Assembly: GCF_002727185.1 (NCBI RefSeq)
Contig: NZ_NIZW01000001.1
Coordinates: 1 to 64,000 of the forward strand
DNA length: 64,000 nt
Source: Rhodopirellula bahusiensis
GTDB taxonomy: Bacteria > Planctomycetota > Planctomycetia > Pirellulales > Pirellulaceae
Direction of reading: 5' to 3'
Positions 60,221 to 64,000 of the stretch are shown piece after piece (positions within the stretch are counted from its first letter, which is position 1; each line of letters opens with the position of its first letter). The notes under the pieces were generated by a model. That model had not been told where the DNA came from, made no database searches, and worked only from the letters and a program-made list of their open reading frames with translations. The translations under genes were made by a program, and so were the position numbers.

Positions 60221-62135
60221 CGAGTCGACACCCACGATGACCGAAGACGAACAATCCGCGACGGCCAAAGCCTCGCCGGAGTCGACGACCGCGGCGCCAT
60301 CCACCACGCCCTCATCCACCACGCCCTCATCCACCGAACCGACGCGATCGCCATACGAACATGGCATCGAAGTCGATACGTCTGCGAGCGATTCCAACAC
60401 GGTCCAGTTGATCGACTCCTCCAACGTGCTTCCTTGGTTGATGTTCAACGTCGGCGTTCCCTTGCTCTTGCTCGCCGGAGCAGCCGGCTTGGTCGTCTTC
60501 CTCGGCGCCGTGCAACCCTCCACGCGTCCGCCCGCCGACACATCGTTGGCCGGACGACTGCAAGCCTTGCCCGCCGTCGACGTCGTGCCAACTCAGTCAC
60601 TCGCCGACAGTGGCCAAACGTTGCACCTCAACACCGACGGCACGGTCGTCCCGTTTCGAGAAGTCGTCTTGGCAACCGAAGTCGCCGGCCGCATCATCGA
60701 CAAATCTCCGCAATGCGAAGCCGGCCAATACGTCACCGCCGGCACCGTGCTGATGCGAATCGATCCGACCGATTACGAACTCACCGTCCGTCGTTTGGAA
60801 CAGACACAGCAATCTGAATACGAAACGATCAACGAAATCGATCAAGAGCTGATCAACTCCAACCGGTTGCTGGAAATCGCCGACGCCGACATCGAACTTC
60901 AAAGCCGCGAAGTCAAACGTCTCGATTCATTGCCCGAAGACTTTGCCGCTCGTCGTGACGTCGACGCGGCCCGTCGAGCTGTCTTGCAAGCCGAGCAGCA
61001 AAAGGTGACTTACCAAAACCAAATCGACTTGCTGAAGAAACGCCGAGCTCGACTGGAGTTGGCTGAGCAACTGGCGGCGACGCAATTGAAACAAGCTCGA
61101 ATCGATTTGCAACGCACCGAGATCAAAGCCCCGATCGACGGAGTCATCGCCAGCGAACAAGCCGAGCTGAACACGTTCGTCGCCCGAGGCAATCCCGTCG
61201 TCACGATGGAAGACACATCCAAAGTCGAAGTCGCGACCAGCCTGCGAACCGACCAACTGTACTGGGTGCTGAACCAGAAAAAATCGGAGTCACCCATCGA
61301 AGAGCTCAACGCGCCCGCCAACGGTGCTCATCGCGGATACAAGTTGCCGCCGACGGAAGTGAAGGTGAAGTATCAACTGTCCGGACGAGACGATGTGACC
61401 TATGTCTGGGACGGCCAACTGATCGGTTACGACGGCATTGGATTGGACGAGCAAACTCGGACCGTTCCCGTTCGCGTCGTCGTCGACCAACCCCAAATGT
61501 TTGAACTCCAACGTCGCAGCGACGATGGGACGACAAAACGAGTCACTGGCGAAGACGTTGTGTCCGCCGGCCCAACTGCTCTGGTTCGCGGCATGTTCGT
61601 TCGACTGCAGTTGCAACTGCACCCCGCCGTGCCACTCGTGATCTTCCCATCCGAAGCTCTCAAACCAGGCAATCGCGTTTGGGAATTCATCCCGGACGAT
61701 TCGGTGTTGGATGTTGAGGAGACCGAAGATCAAACCGCCGATGCCGACGCATCCGATTCAGCAAAAACTCCTGAAGCGGACATCGCACAAACCGATGATG
61801 CGGAGCCAACTGATTCAGAATCAGACGACGAAGAGACTGAATCCGACGCGGAACCCGAAGTCGCTTTTGTGCCTGAAGATTGGTCCGCGGGACGCTTGGT
61901 GATTCGTCACGATGTTCGTCCCATCGATTTGCTCTCCTCGATCGGCGGAAGCTCTGACCTTTGGATCTGCGAAGTTCCCGATCAATCAATCACCGGCAAC
62001 AGTTTTGTTGTTGTCTCGCCGCTCGGCAGCATCGAAGCGGACACGTTCCCGGTTCGTGCGCCGAAGGAGAACCTCACTCCACCCACCGACACCGATTCGG
62101 ATTCACCGTCGGCCTCAGCACTCACCGAATTGTGA
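60201..62135 (+). CDS. RND efflux periplasmic adaptor (HlyD-like)
   Basis: 644 residues; ATG at 60201 or at 60237. A long low-complexity N-terminal tail (Ser/Thr/Pro, TTAAPSTTPSSTTPSS) precedes a transmembrane helix (LMFNVGVPLLLLAGAAGLVV). The adaptor core has a barrel-sandwich half (VVLATEVAGRIIDKSPQCEA), a coiled-coil hairpin (RRLEQTQQSEYETINEIDQE to ARLELAEQLAATQLKQARID) and the second half (TEIKAPIDGVIASEQAELNT). An acidic insert (about 510-560) follows, absent from classical adaptors. Fits upstream of the permease. Confidence 0.9.
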   Translation: MSLVNNNESTPTMTEDEQSATAKASPESTTAAPSTTPSSTTPSSTEPTRSPYEHGIEVDTSASDSNTVQLIDSSNVLPWLMFNVGVPLLLLAGAAGLVVFLGAVQPSTRPPADTSLAGRLQALPAVDVVPTQSLADSGQTLHLNTDGTVVPFREVVLATEVAGRIIDKSPQCEAGQYVTAGTVLMRIDPTDYELTVRRLEQTQQSEYETINEIDQELINSNRLLEIADADIELQSREVKRLDSLPEDFAARRDVDAARRAVLQAEQQKVTYQNQIDLLKKRRARLELAEQLAATQLKQARIDLQRTEIKAPIDGVIASEQAELNTFVARGNPVVTMEDTSKVEVATSLRTDQLYWVLNQKKSESPIEELNAPANGAHRGYKLPPTEVKVKYQLSGRDDVTYVWDGQLIGYDGIGLDEQTRTVPVRVVVDQPQMFELQRRSDDGTTKRVTGEDVVSAGPTALVRGMFVRLQLQLHPAVPLVIFPSEALKPGNRVWEFIPDDSVLDVEETEDQTADADASDSAKTPEADIAQTDDAEPTDSESDDEETESDAEPEVAFVPEDWSAGRLVIRHDVRPIDLLSSIGGSSDLWICEVPDQSITGNSFVVVSPLGSIEADTFPVRAPKENLTPPTDTDSDSPSASALTEL

Positions 62136-62233
62136 CAACACCACCGCGAGAACGGGAAACGAAACTCGCGGCTCGCTGATCTGCCGACTGACCATCTTCC
62201 GCCATCCATTCCTTTTCATTCAAAGAACCTTCG

Positions 62234-64000
62234 ATGAAACGTGTCCTCGCTTGGGCCATCGAAAACGCACCCGGCATGAACGTCGTCATGTTGGCGTTGA
62301 TGATCGTGGGTGCTCTAGCATTCGTCGCCATGCGTCGGGAAGTCTTTCCCGAATTCGAACTCGAAGTCGTGATGGTCTCGGTCCCTTACCCGGGTGCCAC
62401 ACCGCAAGACGCCGAAGAAGCCATCTGTCAAAAGATCGAAGAGGCGATCCGGTCCATCGACGGGATCAAAAAAGTTACCTCCATTGCGATGGAGGGCCGC
62501 GGATACGTCTTGGCCGAACTGCAAAGCGATATCCAAGACGTCCAAAAAGTGATGTCGGAAATCGATCGCGAAGTCAATCGCATCCCCAGCTTCCCCGATC
62601 TCGCTGAAGACCCCGAGATCGAACAAATCACCTTCCGCGACACAGCGATCCGCTTGGGAATCATCGGCCCCGATGACCGAACCCGTCGAGGTGAATTGAA
62701 GCTTCGCGAAGTCGCCGAGTCCGTGCGTGACGATTTGCTGATGCTGCCCAGTGTCACCGTCGCCGAGTTGATGGGCACACGCAACTATCAAATCGATGTG
62801 GAAATTCCCGAGGCGACGCTACGGTCCTACGGGATGACTCTCGAACAAGTCGCGTCCGAAATTCGCCAACACAACGTCGAGTTGCCCGGCGGCCAACTCA
62901 AATCGTCTGGTCAAGAAATCCTGCTGCGTGCCAAGAACAAAGGCCGTGTCGGGCCCGAGATCGAACGCATTCCTTTGATCACTCGCCAAGACGGTGTCGT
63001 CCTGACCGTGGGTGACTTGGGCAGCGTTCGCGACGAATTCGAAGACGTCACCGCGACGGCGGAGATCAATGGCGAACCCGCCATGGTCGTCAATGTTCAA
63101 CGCACCAAATCAGAAGACCTGCTGAACCTTGTCGATGACGTTCGCGGCTATGTCGATCGCATCGAACCTCCGCCCGGATATCGATTTGTGCTTTGGGGCG
63201 ACACCTCGGTCGACGTCCGAGACCGAATGGCTTTGCTGCTTCGCAACGGTGTCCAGGGTTTGGGATTGGTGTTCCTTGTTCTCGCCTTGTTCTTGGAAGT
63301 CCGCTTGGCGTTCTGGGTCGCTCTCGGAATTCCGATCTCCATCATGGGTGCCGGTGCCGCACTGTCTTGGGGCGATCAAACACTCAACATGCTTTCGTTG
63401 TTTTCGTTCTTGATTGCACTGGGAATCGTGGTCGATGACGCGATCGTCATCGGCGAGAACATCTACGCTCATCGCCAGATGGGTAAATCGCTGCATGACT
63501 CGGCCGTCGATGGTGCCACCGAAGTCCTCCCCAGCGTCGCCGCGTCGATCACCACGACCGTCATCGCCTTCGCGCCCATGTTCTTCGTGTCCGGTGTGAT
63601 GGGCAAATTCATGGCCGTGATTCCGTTCGCCGTGATTGCGATGCTACTGGTGTCTTTGTGGGAAAGCACGTTTGTCCTGCCTTGCCACTTGGCCCACAGC
63701 CATTCCGGATTCTTCCGGGTCGCGACGATTGTGACCTACCCGCTGCGTCCGTTCATGTTGCTGCTGTTTTGGCTCAACTCCAAAGCCAGCATCGCAATGG
63801 AATGGTTCGCGGAGAAGATCTACGTGCCCACGCTGCACTTCTGCTTGCTCAACCCAGTCCTCCCCATCGCTGTTGCGATCGCATTGTTTGTCGGCACGGC
63901 CGGCATGATTCGCGGAGGAGTCGTGACGACGGTCCTGTTCCCGAAGTCTGACAACAACTACCTGCAAGCCTCCGTTGTCTTCCCGAACGGAACGCCCGCC
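62234..64000 (+). CDS. RND efflux permease, 3' end outside window
   Basis: At least 589 residues with no stop to the window end; ATG at 62234. It opens with one membrane helix (NVVMLALMIVGALAFVAMRR) and the porter domain (REVFPEFELEVVMVSVPYPG, ATPQDAEEAICQKIEEAIRS). Membrane segments include GLGLVFLVLALFLEVRLAFW and IALGIVVDDAIVIGENIYAH, the latter with the proton-relay DD pair expected of RND pumps. The sequence is closer to heavy-metal/multidrug RND of the AcrB/HAE type than to CusA by the VDDAIVI motif, but the substrate is unknown. Partner of the adaptor, 98 bp downstream of it. Confidence 0.9.
   Translation, partial: MKRVLAWAIENAPGMNVVMLALMIVGALAFVAMRREVFPEFELEVVMVSVPYPGATPQDAEEAICQKIEEAIRSIDGIKKVTSIAMEGRGYVLAELQSDIQDVQKVMSEIDREVNRIPSFPDLAEDPEIEQITFRDTAIRLGIIGPDDRTRRGELKLREVAESVRDDLLMLPSVTVAELMGTRNYQIDVEIPEATLRSYGMTLEQVASEIRQHNVELPGGQLKSSGQEILLRAKNKGRVGPEIERIPLITRQDGVVLTVGDLGSVRDEFEDVTATAEINGEPAMVVNVQRTKSEDLLNLVDDVRGYVDRIEPPPGYRFVLWGDTSVDVRDRMALLLRNGVQGLGLVFLVLALFLEVRLAFWVALGIPISIMGAGAALSWGDQTLNMLSLFSFLIALGIVVDDAIVIGENIYAHRQMGKSLHDSAVDGATEVLPSVAASITTTVIAFAPMFFVSGVMGKFMAVIPFAVIAMLLVSLWESTFVLPCHLAHSHSGFFRVATIVTYPLRPFMLLLFWLNSKASIAMEWFAEKIYVPTLHFCLLNPVLPIAVAIALFVGTAGMIRGGVVTTVLFPKSDNNYLQASVVFPNGTPA

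Overview
The window looks like a chromosomal segment of a marine planctomycete of the Pirellulaceae, most likely Rhodopirellula or a close relative. Evidence: families largely confined to or typical of planctomycetes (YTV-repeat Cys-rich cell-wall protein, BBP7 outer-membrane protein, PSCyt1/DUF1549/DUF1553 and DUF1501 pairs, DUF1559 prepilins, FecR regulators beside ECF sigma factors), surface proteins with an N-terminal LExRxLLA-type motif, little operon packing, and moderate GC. This is recognition from sequence, not a database match.

Region 1 (1-7.7 kb) is an integron-like cassette array. Eleven attC-like sites of 136-137 bp, nearly identical in their arms, separate eleven short cassettes whose genes all lie on the minus strand. 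A last core site at 6008-6014 lacks an attC and is taken as the attI-like entry point. It lies beside the 3' end of a tyrosine recombinase gene (6277-7623), so recombinase and cassettes point the same way, the inverse of the usual integron. The recombinase lacks the insertion that defines IntI proteins and carries an extra C-terminal domain. Three cassettes are copies of one 315-bp non-coding body containing a long hairpin.

Region 2 (8-16.5 kb): a Tat-exported polysaccharide pyruvyl transferase-like protein, then a probable operon of ECF sigma factor, FecR-like anti-sigma, EF-hand protein, PSCyt1/DUF1549/DUF1553 protein and DUF1501 protein. Region 3 (16.5-26.5 kb): surface proteins, namely two cohesin-like proteins, a 1997-residue protein with 16 cadherin-like repeats, and a BBP7 protein.

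Region 4 (26.5-30 kb) is a decay zone: a hypothetical protein, then scattered fragments of a type I methyltransferase gene (hsdM) broken by REP-like palindromes and by a REP-flanked RAYT transposase gene with an in-frame stop. Region 5 (30-43 kb): thioredoxin-like protein, S9 peptidase, tRNA-Ser(CGA), small secreted proteins, a seven-haem cytochrome with FG-GAP and TPR neighbours, a DUF1559 prepilin with a tiny lipoprotein, and an HTH-acidic-transmembrane protein.

Region 6 (43-48 kb): three overlapping genes for a MotA/TolQ/ExbB-like channel and two ExbD-like proteins. Region 7 (48-59 kb): a lactate/malate dehydrogenase-like enzyme, the YTV protein, a 1517-residue dockerin/cadherin-like/SdrD surface protein and a subtilase. 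Region 8 (59-64 kb): a CecR-type TetR regulator, an RND adaptor and an RND permease cut by the window end.
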